Source: Bugula neritina
Taxonomy: Eukaryota > Bryozoa > Gymnolaemata > Cheilostomatida > Bugulidae
Length of the DNA: 64,000 nt
NCBI GenBank assembly: GCA_964035545.1
Contig: OZ037767.1
Location: 9,910,207-9,974,206, forward strand
Direction of reading: 5' to 3'
Made by a program: the position numbers and the translations under genes. Below the pieces are notes generated by a model. The model worked only from the letters and a program-made list of their open reading frames with translations, made no database searches and was not told the DNA's origin. Below are positions 1 to 10,104 of this stretch, in pieces; position 1 is the first letter of the stretch, and the number at the start of each line of letters is the position of its first letter.

Positions 1-3000
1 CCATCTCATCCGGAACGATGGGCCTGTCGACCGGCTCCACAGGTGGTGGGGCCGGCTCCGACAGGTCTTCAGGTGTGTCGACCTCTTCTTCCTGGGGTGG
101 AGGAGGTTGGGGCTGGTCGGCTGGCGCATCAGCCGCCCCGTCCTGGTCTGGCAGTATCTCCTCAATATCTCTATATGCCATGGGTCGCCCCCTCATAGGA
201 GGGCGCCTAGCTGGCTCTAAGAGAGGAGGTGCTTGACCTGCCGCATCAGGACTTGCCCAGTGAGGTTTTAGCCGTGCCTCGTTCTGGACCGACACTTGTC
301 CAGACCGTTCCACTTTGTATGTATGATTTGGCATTACCTCAATTACGCAGTAGGGACCTACGAACTTCGGCTGCAACTTGGCTGCCTGTCCGCGCCTGCG
401 GCGATGACTGGTCATCCAGACCCAGTCCCCCACCTTGTATAAAGGTGGGTCGTCAGAGTCACCACTCCTGACCTGCCACTGCTGCTCACGTAGCACCTCG
501 TGAGCCGTCCCCATGCGTTTTACGAGCTTGTCCACGTAGTCGTGGACATTGCTCTCTGGATTCGGAACATGATAGGTTACGTGCTCAGGAACCCTTGTTT
601 CTCTCCCCGGCATGAGAAAATTAGGGGTCTCCAGTGTACTGGAGTGAGGGGTACTACGGTACGCTCGCATGATCTGCGGCAACACCAAGTCCCACTCTTC
701 CTGGCTCCTACCGATAAGCAGGCTTCTCAGAAAGTCCCCTAGCATTCGGTTGTTCCGCTCCACGACCCCGTTCCCTTGCGGGTGATACGGGGTCGTCCGA
801 CTCTGGTTTACCCCCCACATTCTACAGAGATCGCTCATAAGTTGCGACTGAAACTGGGCGCCCTGGTCAGAGTGTATCTGCTCCGGCAAGCCGAAATAGC
901 AGAACACCTGTTGATCCAGAGCTCTGGCCACCGAGGGGGCCGACGCATCTGGAATAGCCAGTGCATCAGCCCACCGCGTGAAATGGTCAGTTAATACCAG
1001 TATCCAGTTATTACCTCTCGCTGTAGTGGGCATGGGGCCTACCAGATCGACAGCAACCACCTGCCACGGACGACCGGCATGGAGGCGACGCCTCCCTGCG
1101 GTCTCAGTGGGGCGGCCATGCTTGCTAGCTTGGCACACCTCGCACTTCCGCACCCGGAGTCGGACATCCCGGGTCATACCGGGCCAAAACCACTGGAGTT
1201 GAAGACACCTGGTCACCCGGCTAGCTCCTGCGTGAGCTTGCTTATGGGTGTCCCAGATCAACTCCCGCCGCAGAGCTGACGGGCAGACTACCCTCTCTCG
1301 TTCACTGCGATTGGTGCCGACTGCCAACGTGATCGTTAGCAGCCCATCGCTGTTGAACCTTAGGGAGTCCCAGCGGTCACAGAAGTACTTAAACTCAGTA
1401 CTCTTCACTCGCTGTTCGGCCTCACCTGGCCGCCGTCCCTCCTTCTTGGCCCGGACTAGGTCAGCTACCACTCCTGGTAGCGTGGACTGGAGCCGACATA
1501 GCTCCCTGACGTTCCGAAGCAACGTGGGGTTTGCGTGAAGGTTGTTAACAGCTTTGTTGGGTGATTCGGACAGGAGTTGCCCTTCTTCCCAGCTGTACAC
1601 ACCCGCTTTCCCCAACTGCGCTTCGACGCCCGAGCGAGGGGGTCCACCGTCCATGCGCTCGATATTCTGGCATTGCTTACACCCATCTGCCTGGCGGCGG
1701 CTGAGTCCATCTGCATTACCGTGTTTCTTACCGGGTCGATGTTCGATCCGATAAGAAAACTCTGCCAGGATCTTTAGCCAGCGCGCCACTTGGCTGGATG
1801 GTTCTGCCCGTCGACACAGCCATATCAGGGACGCATGATCCGTCCGAAGCCGGAATGTGCGCCCATATAGATATGGTCTAAAGTGTTTGACCGCCTTGAC
1901 TACTGCCAAGAGTTCCCTCCTGGTTGCACAGTAGTTCTTCTCAGGCGCCGACAGGGCCTTGCTATAGTAAGCTACCACCACCTCGCGACCATCTTGGACC
2001 TGCGATAGCACAGCCCCCACATTATGGTTACTGGCATCAGTATCCAAAATGTACTCCTTCGCAGGGTCAGGATACGCCAAGATGGGTGCCTCCACCAGGC
2101 GATCCTTCAGGTGGTCAAATGCCTTCTGCTCAGCCTGCGTCCACTGCCATCGCACCCCCTTTGCGGTCAGCCGATTTAACGGCTGTGCAATTCCTGCGAA
2201 GTCTGGTATGTACTGACGATAGTACCCAACCAGCCCCAGGAATGCCCGCAATTCAGAGAGGTCGACAGGAACGGCCCAGTCCTTCACGGCCCGTACCTTC
2301 TCAGGGTCGGTGGCGACCCCGTCTCGACCAACTACATGGCCCAGGTACTTGACCTCGCGTTGCAGTAATGCACACTTCGAGGGCTTCAGCTTCAGGTTAG
2401 CAGCTCGGAGTCTGTCGAACACCTCCCTGAGTCGACTGACATGTGTGTCGAAGTCGGGGGAGATGACGATGACATCATCGAGATATATGAGCAAGGTCTT
2501 CCAGTGCAGTCCACTCAGGACCTGCTCCATGAGTCGCTGGAAGGCGGCTGGTGCGGACGTAAGTCCGAATGGCAACACCTTCCATTTCCAGAGCCCATCC
2601 CGCGTTATAAACGCGGCCTTGTCCTGTGCTTCAGGACTCAGGGGCACCTGCCAATACCCGCTTAACAAGTCCAACGTGCTGAAGAACTTGCTACCAGCTA
2701 AGGCATCGATCCTCGAGAGAAGGTAAGCGTCCTGGATGGTCACGCTGTTCAGCCTGCGATAATCAACGCAAAACCTCCAGCTACCATCCTTTTTCCGAAC
2801 CAGGACGACTGGAGAACTCCAGGCCCCATGGCCTGGCTCAATCAGGTCCCGGTTCAGAAGGTCTTGCACCTGACGGCTCACTTCTCTCTCCTTCTCAGGA
2901 CCTAACCGGCGGGTCGGCTGCCGAATCGGCACCGTCCCCGCCGCCAGGGGTATCTCATGACGAACCGTCTCAGTCAGACCCATGTCATGGTCGCCGCAAC

Positions 3001-4234
3001 TGAACACATCCTTGTACTCAGAGAGTAGCCGCGCCATCTCCAGGCGTTCTCGCTTGCTCTCACAGCCATCACAGGCATCCTCGTACAACTCTGCTACGTG
3101 TTCAGGCACCGGCCCCCTGCCGTCTCTAGTGGGTACTCCCCGGGCACCGTCCGCTGTTTCCAGCGCGGGCCCTACATCCTCCTCTTGCACGGAGTGGAAC
3201 TTCCCTACTAGAGACCCAGCCGGTAATTCTACCGGCTCCGTGAAAGGGTTTACGCACTGGACCAGGAACTCCCTCCGCTCATCCAGTCTATTCAGACTGT
3301 TAGCGAGCTGGACGCCCCCCAGTGCACCTTCCACCACTCCGAGTTCGAAGATCTCCCTACAGTTCACTCTGCAGCGAACTGTAGCCCGGGAGCGCCCAGG
3401 TACAGTACAGCGCTGTACCACCTGCACTCCCCCCACCAAGGGTCGGCCAAATCGGTCGACACAGGCCAGCTCACGCCCCGCCATCACTACTGCCGACTTG
3501 CTAAAGTCGATGTAGCACCTGTGTCGCTTCAGAAATGGCATGCCCAAGATGGCATCCTCCTTGAGTTGACTGACGATGAAGGTCTCACTGATCATCTGAT
3601 CACGGACTCTACCAGTCAACTGGATTACCCCATAGAAAGGAATACACGACCCGTCCGCCAACGTGCCGTGTTCCCCCTCATATGGTTCTAGGCTAGCCCT
3701 GTCCTTGGCACTGAGAGTGTCGAAGAGACGTCGACTCAGTAGATTTGTGGTACACCTAGTATCCAACAGGAATGTGGCAGCTTTACCAGCAATTTTGCCG
3801 GGGAGGAAATAGCTGCTTCCATATGGCTGGGCGCTCACTGAGTGATTTGTCTCTTGAGGCGACACCTCATGTGCATGGAATTGGGGATGCACCTGTGCTT
3901 TTCGGTTGCGAGGGGGTCGTCGACGTTGCATGGGCGGGCAGGGTACGTCTCGGTCTCGCTCACACACGGACGGCCGAGTGAATTCTCGGACTGATGCTCG
4001 TGTGGGCAACCGAGGAAAATCCCTGTTGTGCTCCCATTCGTCGTTCACTCCCTCATCAAGCAAACCTTCAAAGCGGTTTTTGAGTGCCCAAGCCGGAGGT
4101 ATTGGTGGGCCTTGCGGCCGACTCACTCTCCTTGGGGCTTGCCACTCTGGCGAAGGCGGCCTCCTCACCCGATGGGGTGGGGGCCGTAGCCTTTGTCTTG
4201 GGGGGGTTAAACTGGGGCCCACGGTAGGCGGAAG
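1..4234 (-). CDS. pol: retrotransposon Pol polyprotein (protease, RT, RNase H, integrase), truncated by window edge
   Basis: One open frame, the same as gag, from just after the gag stop to the window edge. Domains seen in order: aspartic protease near 3743-3763, with DTR in place of the conserved DT/SG; reverse transcriptase with FCVDYRRLN near 2750-2790 and the catalytic YLDD at 2474-2485; RNase H with a DTDAS motif near 2030; then the ADGLSRR segment near 1700; integrase with an H..H/C..C zinc finger near 1100-1245, the catalytic D at about 1045 (VAVDLVGP), D at about 860 (HSDQGAQF) and E at about 750 (VVERNNR); and a GPY/F module (KFVGPYCVIEV) near 350. No in-frame stop was seen. The only clear lesion is the protease residue. 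The C-terminal end is outside the window. Confidence 0.92.
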
Positions 4235-5104
4235 TTACCGTGGGCCGTCGCTGTTTAACCGCCTCCCACTGCCGCGGGGGCAACTTCGTAGGAAGTGCCC
4301 ACCACTACCACAGCCCCAGCATACGGGGCCGCGCCTGTCGGCGACAGCTACCGACGACCTCTTGGGTCTCTCGGCTGTCGCCTGCTGGCGCAGTTGCCTG
4401 AACTCGGCGAGCAGTTCTCGAATCAAGCTCGTGGTTAAGCTAGATTCGTCTGCTGCTGCCGCTGCGACTTGTACAGCTGTCTTCGTTGACGACGTCGACA
4501 CGTCGTCTGCCCCGACTTGCTGTACTGTCGCGCCAGGTCGACTTGCACTGTCGGCTTGGAAATAGGCATTCCCAAGCCTTAGAGCTCTCTCCATAGTCTC
4601 AACTTTGGCCACCAGCAGATGCTGTTTAAGACCGAGGTTGTTAATAGACTGGAGGAATGCATCCAGTGCTAGGCTCTGTCGACCATCGGCAGGCAAGTCG
4701 CTGTAAGCAACTTGTGCCAGTCGTTCGACTACGGTAGCGTGCTCTCGCAGATTGGTCTTAGGATTTCTCCTAAGACTCTGCAGTTGCACGCGAGCATCTC
4801 GAGCGGTTAATCCAAACCTAGCTCGTATTGCTTCAAATATGTCACCGACATTCTGGCTTAACCCATAGGGTTTAGCCGGCCCTGTCAGACACAACCGCAG
4901 CTGGATCAGAGTAACCCTGTTCGGCCATCCGCAAATGTCCGCCACATCACTGAACTCAGTGATGAATTGCTCCACATCTTCTTCTCCAGAGAAGGTGGGA
5001 GCCCGCAAGTGGTACCTGTCCATAGGCAGCGCTTGGCCGCCTATGTGATCCTCCTCCATTGCTGCTGGCTCCTGTCGGGGCGCGTCGACGACTTCGTCGG
5101 CCAT
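4235..5104 (-). CDS. gag: retrotransposon Gag polyprotein
   Basis: 289-residue Gag: structural protein that packages the element RNA into virus-like particles. The N-terminal two thirds look like a retrotransposon gag capsid domain (motif APTFSGEEDVEQFI near residue 35, then a helical region). Near the C-terminus is a CX2CX4HX4C zinc knuckle (CWGCGSGGHFLRSC), the nucleic-acid-binding module. The start ATG at 5104 lies 36 bases downstream of the primer binding site, the normal distance for a leader. It ends with TAA at 4235-4237, and the same frame then stays open into pol, so Gag-Pol would need stop readthrough, or the stop is a mutation. Confidence 0.9.
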   Translation of the reverse strand: MADEVVDAPRQEPAAMEEDHIGGQALPMDRYHLRAPTFSGEEDVEQFITEFSDVADICGWPNRVTLIQLRLCLTGPAKPYGLSQNVGDIFEAIRARFGLTARDARVQLQSLRRNPKTNLREHATVVERLAQVAYSDLPADGRQSLALDAFLQSINNLGLKQHLLVAKVETMERALRLGNAYFQADSASRPGATVQQVGADDVSTSSTKTAVQVAAAAADESSLTTSLIRELLAEFRQLRQQATAERPKRSSVAVADRRGPVCWGCGSGGHFLRSCPRGSGRRLNSDGPR

Positions 5105-5140
5105 CTTACTTCCTGACTAGGGGCATTTGTATTAAGTGAG

Positions 5141-5158
5141 ATCCCACCGCTGCCACCA
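5141..5158 (-). other. primer binding site complementary to tRNA-Leu
   Basis: On the minus strand these 18 bases read TGGTGGCAGCGGTGGGAT. That is the complement of the 3' end, with CCA, of animal cytosolic tRNA-Leu of the AAG type, whose acceptor/T-arm ends ATCCCACCGCTGCCA as I remember it. It lies immediately after the LTR end and before gag, where first-strand synthesis is primed. Confidence 0.8.
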
Positions 5159-5159
5159 G

Positions 5160-5474
5160 TGTAGTGAATTTTGCCAGTTCACTATTATTATTTGTGGGTC
5201 TACTTAATCAAAGCCACTGCGACAGGTTGTTTACGATAAGATACTTTATTATTTACACAAATACAAGAAGGTTATTTACTGCTAGCATGAATAGAAAACG
5301 ATTACATAATTAGTGAGCTTTAATACACAACTGTTCTAAATGAAGTCCCAAGCTGCTCTGCCGGCTAGCTACTCAGCGCACTGCAACTACGAGTAGCTAG
5401 CTCCACCTGCTATCAATTAGTGTCACTGTCCTGATTGGTGGCTACTAATGGTGCCACTACTGTCCATAGTTACA
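5160..5474 (-). repeat. probable 5' LTR of the Ty3/gypsy element
   Basis: A segment of about 315 bp begins with TGTA at 5160 and ends with TACA at 5471-5474, the inverted TG...CA termini usual for LTRs. It directly abuts the primer binding site, one base away. On the minus strand it carries a polyadenylation hexamer (5245-5250). The outer boundary is inferred from the terminal TACA only, because the partner LTR and target duplication lie outside the window. Confidence 0.65.
5245..5250 (-). terminator. polyadenylation signal in LTR
   Basis: TTTATT on the plus strand is AATAAA on the element's strand. It lies inside the LTR, where Ty3/gypsy elements normally place the R-region poly(A) signal. 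Confidence 0.5.
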
Positions 5475-5563
5475 CTCCGACAGTGTCGAACTCGCAAGAT
5501 ACATAAACAATATAGAGTAAACCTTTTCGATTAACATAATAGGAATTGCACTACTAAAATCTA

Positions 5564-6582
5564 TCACAATATTGACAACAGTCGTTTATTAACGGACGAG
5601 GGTAGGTTGGAGATTATGCTTGCTGGGTGGTTGGATTTGTTATGAATATATTTAGTAGAATTGTTTGGCTTAGTGTATGGTGTGTAGGTTTTATTGTTTA
5701 GGTTGAGCGTGGTGTCTAAGAAGTTAATAATTTTTTTATTTGCTTCGATTGTTATTTTTAATCCATTTTCAGAAAATATTTTGCAGATGTCCGTTTTTAT
5801 GTTCTCTATTTCTCTGGGTGTTTTGTCGGAGACTCCTAAGCCGTCATCCCTGTACAGGCCGAAGTTTTTGCCATGTTTAAATGTTATTGAGTTTAAAATG
5901 TACGCCCCAACAAGTTCGCATGTTTCTGTGCCGTCGTATCCTCCCATTGTAACGTCGAAGAGGTTGTGGTTATGTTTTCTCCATGCCTTTCCAGAGTTGA
6001 AGAGTAGTGAATTTTTGGCATGTATAATTATTTCTCTTTCATCTTCGCTAATTGTATCAAATTCCGATGCAAAAGTTAGAGCGTTTTCAAGTAGGTTTTT
6101 TGAAATTGAAGGGTAAAAGTTTATGACGTCAAATGAAATAAATGTCTGTTGATGTTTGTTGTTAATTCCTTCAAACCATTTTATTACATCAGTGGTGTTT
6201 TTCCATTGGTTTAGGTGTGTGTTTGTGAGAATTTTGTTATTTATTCGGTCTAATATTTTCTTACTAATCTTTCCTATCTCTGGTTTGCAGGGGTTTATGA
6301 GGCGGCAACTTGGTTTATTTGTAAAATTGTCCTTGTGATCTTTCAGTGTGATGAAAGCTTCTTGCTCACTAGTTGTAGTGACTCTGTCCATAAGGTCTAG
6401 TTTGTTGACAATTTGGTTTGTTTTAGTTTTGATTTTGTCTATTGTGTGTTTGCTTACCTTTTTGTATGTCTTGGTGATGCTGTCTTGGAGCATTTTGTTG
6501 TACAGGTGTGTATCCATTTTGTAGAAGTTGTTAGTTTTATCGGATGGTACTAAAAGAGTAGTTGAGTTTTTAATTTTGTTTC

Positions 6583-6585
<3 letters not shown>
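5564..6585 (-). pseudogene. reverse transcriptase fragment, YRDD-type invertebrate retroelement
   Basis: About 340 residues of reverse transcriptase on the minus strand. Visible motifs: FITLKDHKDNF and PSCRLINPCKPEIGKISK (N-terminal RT region), FISFDVINFYPSIS (motif A with catalytic Asp), MGGYDGTETCELVGAYIL (motif B), FGLYRDDGLGV (motif C, YRDD) and INFLDTTLNL (motif D/E region). The frame enters directly from a (TA)n tract, so the true N-terminus is missing, and the C-terminus stops abruptly at 5564. I recognise the family as one common in invertebrate genomes and related to Penelope-like or DIRS-like RTs, but I cannot name the clade. Plus-strand open frames over it are shadows. Confidence 0.8.

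Positions 6586-6587
<2 letters not shown>

Positions 6588-6647
<60 letters not shown>
6588..6647. repeat. (TA)n microsatellite between two RT fragments
   Basis: About 60 bp of uninterrupted TA. It lies exactly at the truncated 5' end of the minus-strand RT and about 130 bp upstream of the plus-strand Penelope RT. Confidence 0.98.
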
Positions 6648-6652
<5 letters not shown>

Positions 6653-6775
6653 GTATACGAGAAACATTGTTATTTATTACTTTATTAGGTAAATCAACAT
6701 CAAGTATCTGAAGATAAGCTTGAAGTAATTAAAGGTAAACTCTTAGACACGTACTCCAAATTTATAAAGATTAAG

Positions 6776-7913
6776 ATGCCAAAATATTTTGATGATGCTC
6801 TAAAGAAATTGAAAAATAATAAGGATATCTCATTAATTAAACAAGACAAAGGAAAAGGTACTGTTGTCATGAATAAGAAGGATTACATCAACAAATGTTT
6901 AGAAATACTAAATACACCAAAATTTTCAATATGTTCCACAGATCCAACAAAAACTATTGAAAATCGAATACAATTAGAATTGCGTAGTATCAAAAAACAT
7001 TTTTCTGACACTGACTATAAAAGGATATATCCAACAGGTTCAGCACCTGGGAAATTTTACGGGATGGCCAAAATACACAAACTCAAACAAGGAGATGGTA
7101 TAGAGAAGCTACAAATGCGACCAATAATTTCTAACATAGGGACTGCATCATACCAACTTGCGAAATACCTGACCAAAATGCTATAACCACTTAGTGAATC
7201 TGAAAGTAATATCGAATCAACCGATAGTTTTCTTACATATATACGGCAACTTCATATTCCAGCAAACCATCAACTGATATCATTCGATGTTGTTTCCCTC
7301 TTTACTTCTGTACCACTTGACTACACGATTTCAGCAATCATAAATGATATTTATGAGAAACAACGAATCCAAACAACTATACCAAAGAAGAAAATGATAA
7401 ACTTACTCAACCTTTGTACAAAACAAGTTCACTTTACTTTCAACGACATCATTTATACACAGACGGATGGTGTTGCTATGGGATCTCCTCTAGGACCAAT
7501 AATTGCGAATATATTCATGACAAAACTAGAACAGAAAGTAATACCAAAGTTGAATTCAATGTCACCTTGGGTGAGATACATAGATGACACATTTGCAACA
7601 ATAGACCCTGAGTATATTAACACAACACTCAACACACTTAATAATTTTCATCCTAACATAAAATTTACTCACGAACTAGAAACCAATAAATCACTTTCTT
7701 TTCTGGATGTTACTGTTTTGCGACACAATAGCTCAGTGGAAACCACAGTATTCTGCAAACCAACACATAACGATACATACTTACATTGGAACTCTTTCTC
7801 ACTAAAAACGTGGAAGCTAAGCACACTCAAGTCACTAGTATTAAGGGCTAATAAAATCTGTTCTACTCCAGCACTTAAGACCCAAGAACTAAACTATATT
7901 CGAAATGTTTTTG

Positions 7914-7916
<3 letters not shown>
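6776..7916 (+). pseudogene. Penelope-like element reverse transcriptase, one internal stop, endonuclease lost
   Basis: Penelope-type RT read in one frame through an in-frame TAA at 7184-7186. Motifs: a KGKGTVVMNKKDYI segment near the N-terminus (the KGxxxVVM..Y signature of Penelope RTs), KFYGMAKIHK, LQMRPIISNIG, then after the stop LISFDVVSLFTSVPLD (motif A), TDGVAMGSPLGPIIANIF (motif B), WVRYIDDTFATI (motif C, YIDD), LSFLDVTVLR, and the thumb-like TVFCKPTHNDTYLHW. The protein is cut off by a (TA)n tract at 7917 before any GIY-YIG endonuclease domain. The upstream frame is open back to a TAG near 6690, so the listed ATG may not be the original start. A dead copy. Confidence 0.9.

Positions 7917-7981
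<65 letters not shown>
7917..7981. repeat. (TA)n microsatellite at 3' break of Penelope-like element
   Basis: About 64 bp of TA that truncates the Penelope RT frame and abuts the left arm of the inverted-repeat element that follows. Confidence 0.97.
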
Positions 7982-7983
<2 letters not shown>

Positions 7984-8187
7984 CTATAGGAGTAACGGGG
8001 GGGGGGGGGGGACACAACGGGCAGAATTTTGAATTTTTTGCTCTCATTTGTCTGTTTTTCAAGTTACTAGTTCAATAATCATCTAGTCTGAACGCTGCTT
8101 CTGTTGTCTATTACAGGTACCAATTTGTTGTTTCTATCTTTCTCACAACTTTCAGAATAATGAAATTTTTATGACGAAAAAATCGAC

Positions 8188-8221
8188 CCATTGTGCCCCG
8201 GTATACCGGGGTACAATGGGC
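8188..8221. repeat. 34-bp palindrome within the inverted-repeat element
   Basis: The arm CCCATTGTGCCCCGGTA is followed directly by its inverse TACCGGGGTACAATGGG. The arms differ at one position and there is no spacer. Confidence 0.85.
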
Positions 8222-8917
8222 CACTAGGTGGGACACAACAAATATATGGAAACTTTGCTAATTTTGTTGCATCTGATCTTCATTTATTTAATTTTACAAA
8301 TAAATAAACAAATTCTTTCAGATCTACAGCGAAATTCATGTTTTAGCTGTACAGTTTGTGCCACCACCGCGGATAATAGGGGAAGGCAAAATGAAACATA
8401 CATCACTCATTTCTACAGTACCATTTTCATTACTGTTTAGAACTAAAAATGTTCTTCTATTTTCACTTTACAGGAACTTTCATCAGAAAAGACTTTAGTA
8501 ACATGTACTACTTAAAATTCCGAGTGAACTTTTTTCTATGAACTGTAGTTAAGGTGCATGGCTGCTGTTTGTAACTGGAGTACGGAAGGGAGAGAGGGAG
8601 GAAATGGGCAAATCGCAATTTAGTTTAGTCAAATACATGTATATTCCATCAATGATATAATATATAATTATTATCATGACTATCCACTAGTAGCAACAGC
8701 GGAGTGTTTTGTATTATATATAAAATGGCAATTAGCTATAACCTCACCAGATGTATATATTAGGGGAGCTTCACCTTGTAGTTTTGTAGTCTTACCATGA
8801 TGTCTTTGATATTTTACGAAAAGGTCATAAATAGCTATATCTATAGACTTTAGTAACATTTTAACCAACTTTTTGGGCAAGCAAACTAATAAAAGTGATC
8901 AAGGTGCAAAAATCAAA

Positions 8918-8981
8918 TGGCCCATTGTGCCCCGGTCAGCGTGGCTCATTGTGCCCCGGTCAGCGTGGCCCATTGTGCCCC
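8918..8981 (+). repeat. 24-bp tandem repeat, three copies
   Basis: The unit TGGCCCATTGTGCCCCGG plus TCAGCG is repeated about 2.7 times with one substitution. It reuses the motif of the nearby palindrome. Confidence 0.85.
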
Positions 8982-9360
8982 GTGTGGCCAAATTGAACAT
9001 AAATGTGACTCAAGGAAAACTAATTTTAGAGTTTGCTGTTATACTAGTTAGGCAACGTAGAGACAAGCAAAGGCAACAATATCAGTAAAATCTAGGCTTG
9101 TTACTTTTGAGTGTAAAAAGTTATAAAGCTTTAACAATATCTTAAAATATTTACTAAAAGTAGGAAAAAACAGTTTTTACTCGCCTCTTCAACATGTATG
9201 CTCCGCAAGTGTTGAAACTACAATGGCTGAATAATTATGTCAATACCTTTTTATTAAAAAAAAAAATCACAATTTTAAGTCAATAAGTTCTGTCACAGTT
9301 TTGCCGGCTTTTTTGTACCCCTATGACCGTTGTGCCCCCCCCCCCCCCCCCCCCGTTACC

Positions 9361-9374
9361 CCTATATATATAGG

Positions 9375-9452
<78 letters not shown>

Positions 9453-9454
9453 CC

Positions 9455-9529
<75 letters not shown>

Positions 9530-9552
9530 GCCTATATATATAGGCTATATCA
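9361..9552. repeat. (TA)n with TAGGCTA / TAGCCTA interruptions
   Basis: About 190 bp of TA broken by TAGGCTA, TAGCCTA and TAGCATA islands. The same TAGGCTATA sits at 7980-7989 on the other side of the element. Open frames here (IYIYIY) are repeat artefacts. Confidence 0.95.
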
Positions 9553-10096
9553 AGATTCAACTGTATAGTCAAAAGTAATTGCCTTGGCCTTTGATAGGAT
9601 CAATAACGTTACTAGCACTTCCTATTCATAAGATAAAAGTACATTTAGTTGTTGTGAGATTCAGTAAACTTTTCAATAAATTTAGTGACAGAAGGCATCA
9701 ACCGATGGGCCACAAAACCATCAAAGTGCAAAAAAATCTGTCTCTAGAAAGGCTACAATGGACATAGACTGGTTCTAGGGCTTTGCCATTGCATAAGGCA
9801 ATATTAAGATAATTTTTGGCTTGAGACCTGCTTTCACTCATCCCATAACTTTTGTTTGAGAATTTCTAGTAATTGATTTATATTTTAATTCTGCAGATTA
9901 CAAATGCTGCAACTTTTCACATATTTAAAAAGTATTACCTGTTTCTTAGACAATAAAACAGCTGATAGGTTTAAAAATATCATGTTGGTTGTTTCACTTG
10001 ATACTGAAAATTATGACATTGTCTTACAAAATATTTTATTACATTTTGTTTTGTAATAAAGTTCCAATAAACAGAAATTTTTACACCAAAGACATG
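9553..10096. other. intergenic, nothing recognised
   Basis: AT-rich DNA between the TA tract and the hAT insertion. I see no coding exon with splice signals, no RNA gene and no strong repeat. Confidence 0.6.
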
Positions 10097-10104
10097 TTCT
10101 ACAT

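Larger units (their letters stand above)
1..5474 (-). mobile_element. Ty3/gypsy LTR retrotransposon, 5' part (3' end outside window)
   Basis: Reading on the minus strand from 5474 downward: LTR, primer binding site, gag with a zinc knuckle, then pol in the order protease, reverse transcriptase, RNase H, integrase. That order is diagnostic of the Ty3/gypsy group. The element runs off the left edge, so the second LTR and the second target-site copy cannot be checked. Its GC content is much higher than the surrounding DNA, as expected for a recent insertion. The coding frame is nearly intact: one stop separates gag from pol in the same frame, and a key protease residue is altered. Confidence 0.93.
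7983..9362. mobile_element. probable non-autonomous inverted-repeat element (about 1.4 kb) with homopolymer G/C ends
   Basis: The left end reads ..AGTAACG, a run of 15 G (7997-8011), then ACACAACGGG. The right end is its inverse: CCGTTGTG, a run of 20 C (9335-9354), then GTTACCCC. Both ends are bounded by TA tracts. The body carries the motif CCCATTGTGCCCC several times: once inside a palindrome at 8188-8221 and three times in tandem at 8918-8981. No credible ORF lies inside. This looks like a MITE or foldback element inserted at TA, but I do not recognise a superfamily. Confidence 0.6.

Noticed and set aside
18-4565. Many plus-strand open frames over the first 4.5 kb
   Set aside because: They are antisense shadows of the GC-rich gag-pol frame on the minus strand, which carries all the recognisable motifs.
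5694-6338. Plus-strand open frames at 5694-6116 and 6156-6338
   Set aside because: Antisense shadows of the minus-strand reverse transcriptase.
9301-9572. IYIYIY proteins on both strands
   Set aside because: Translations of the TA tract.
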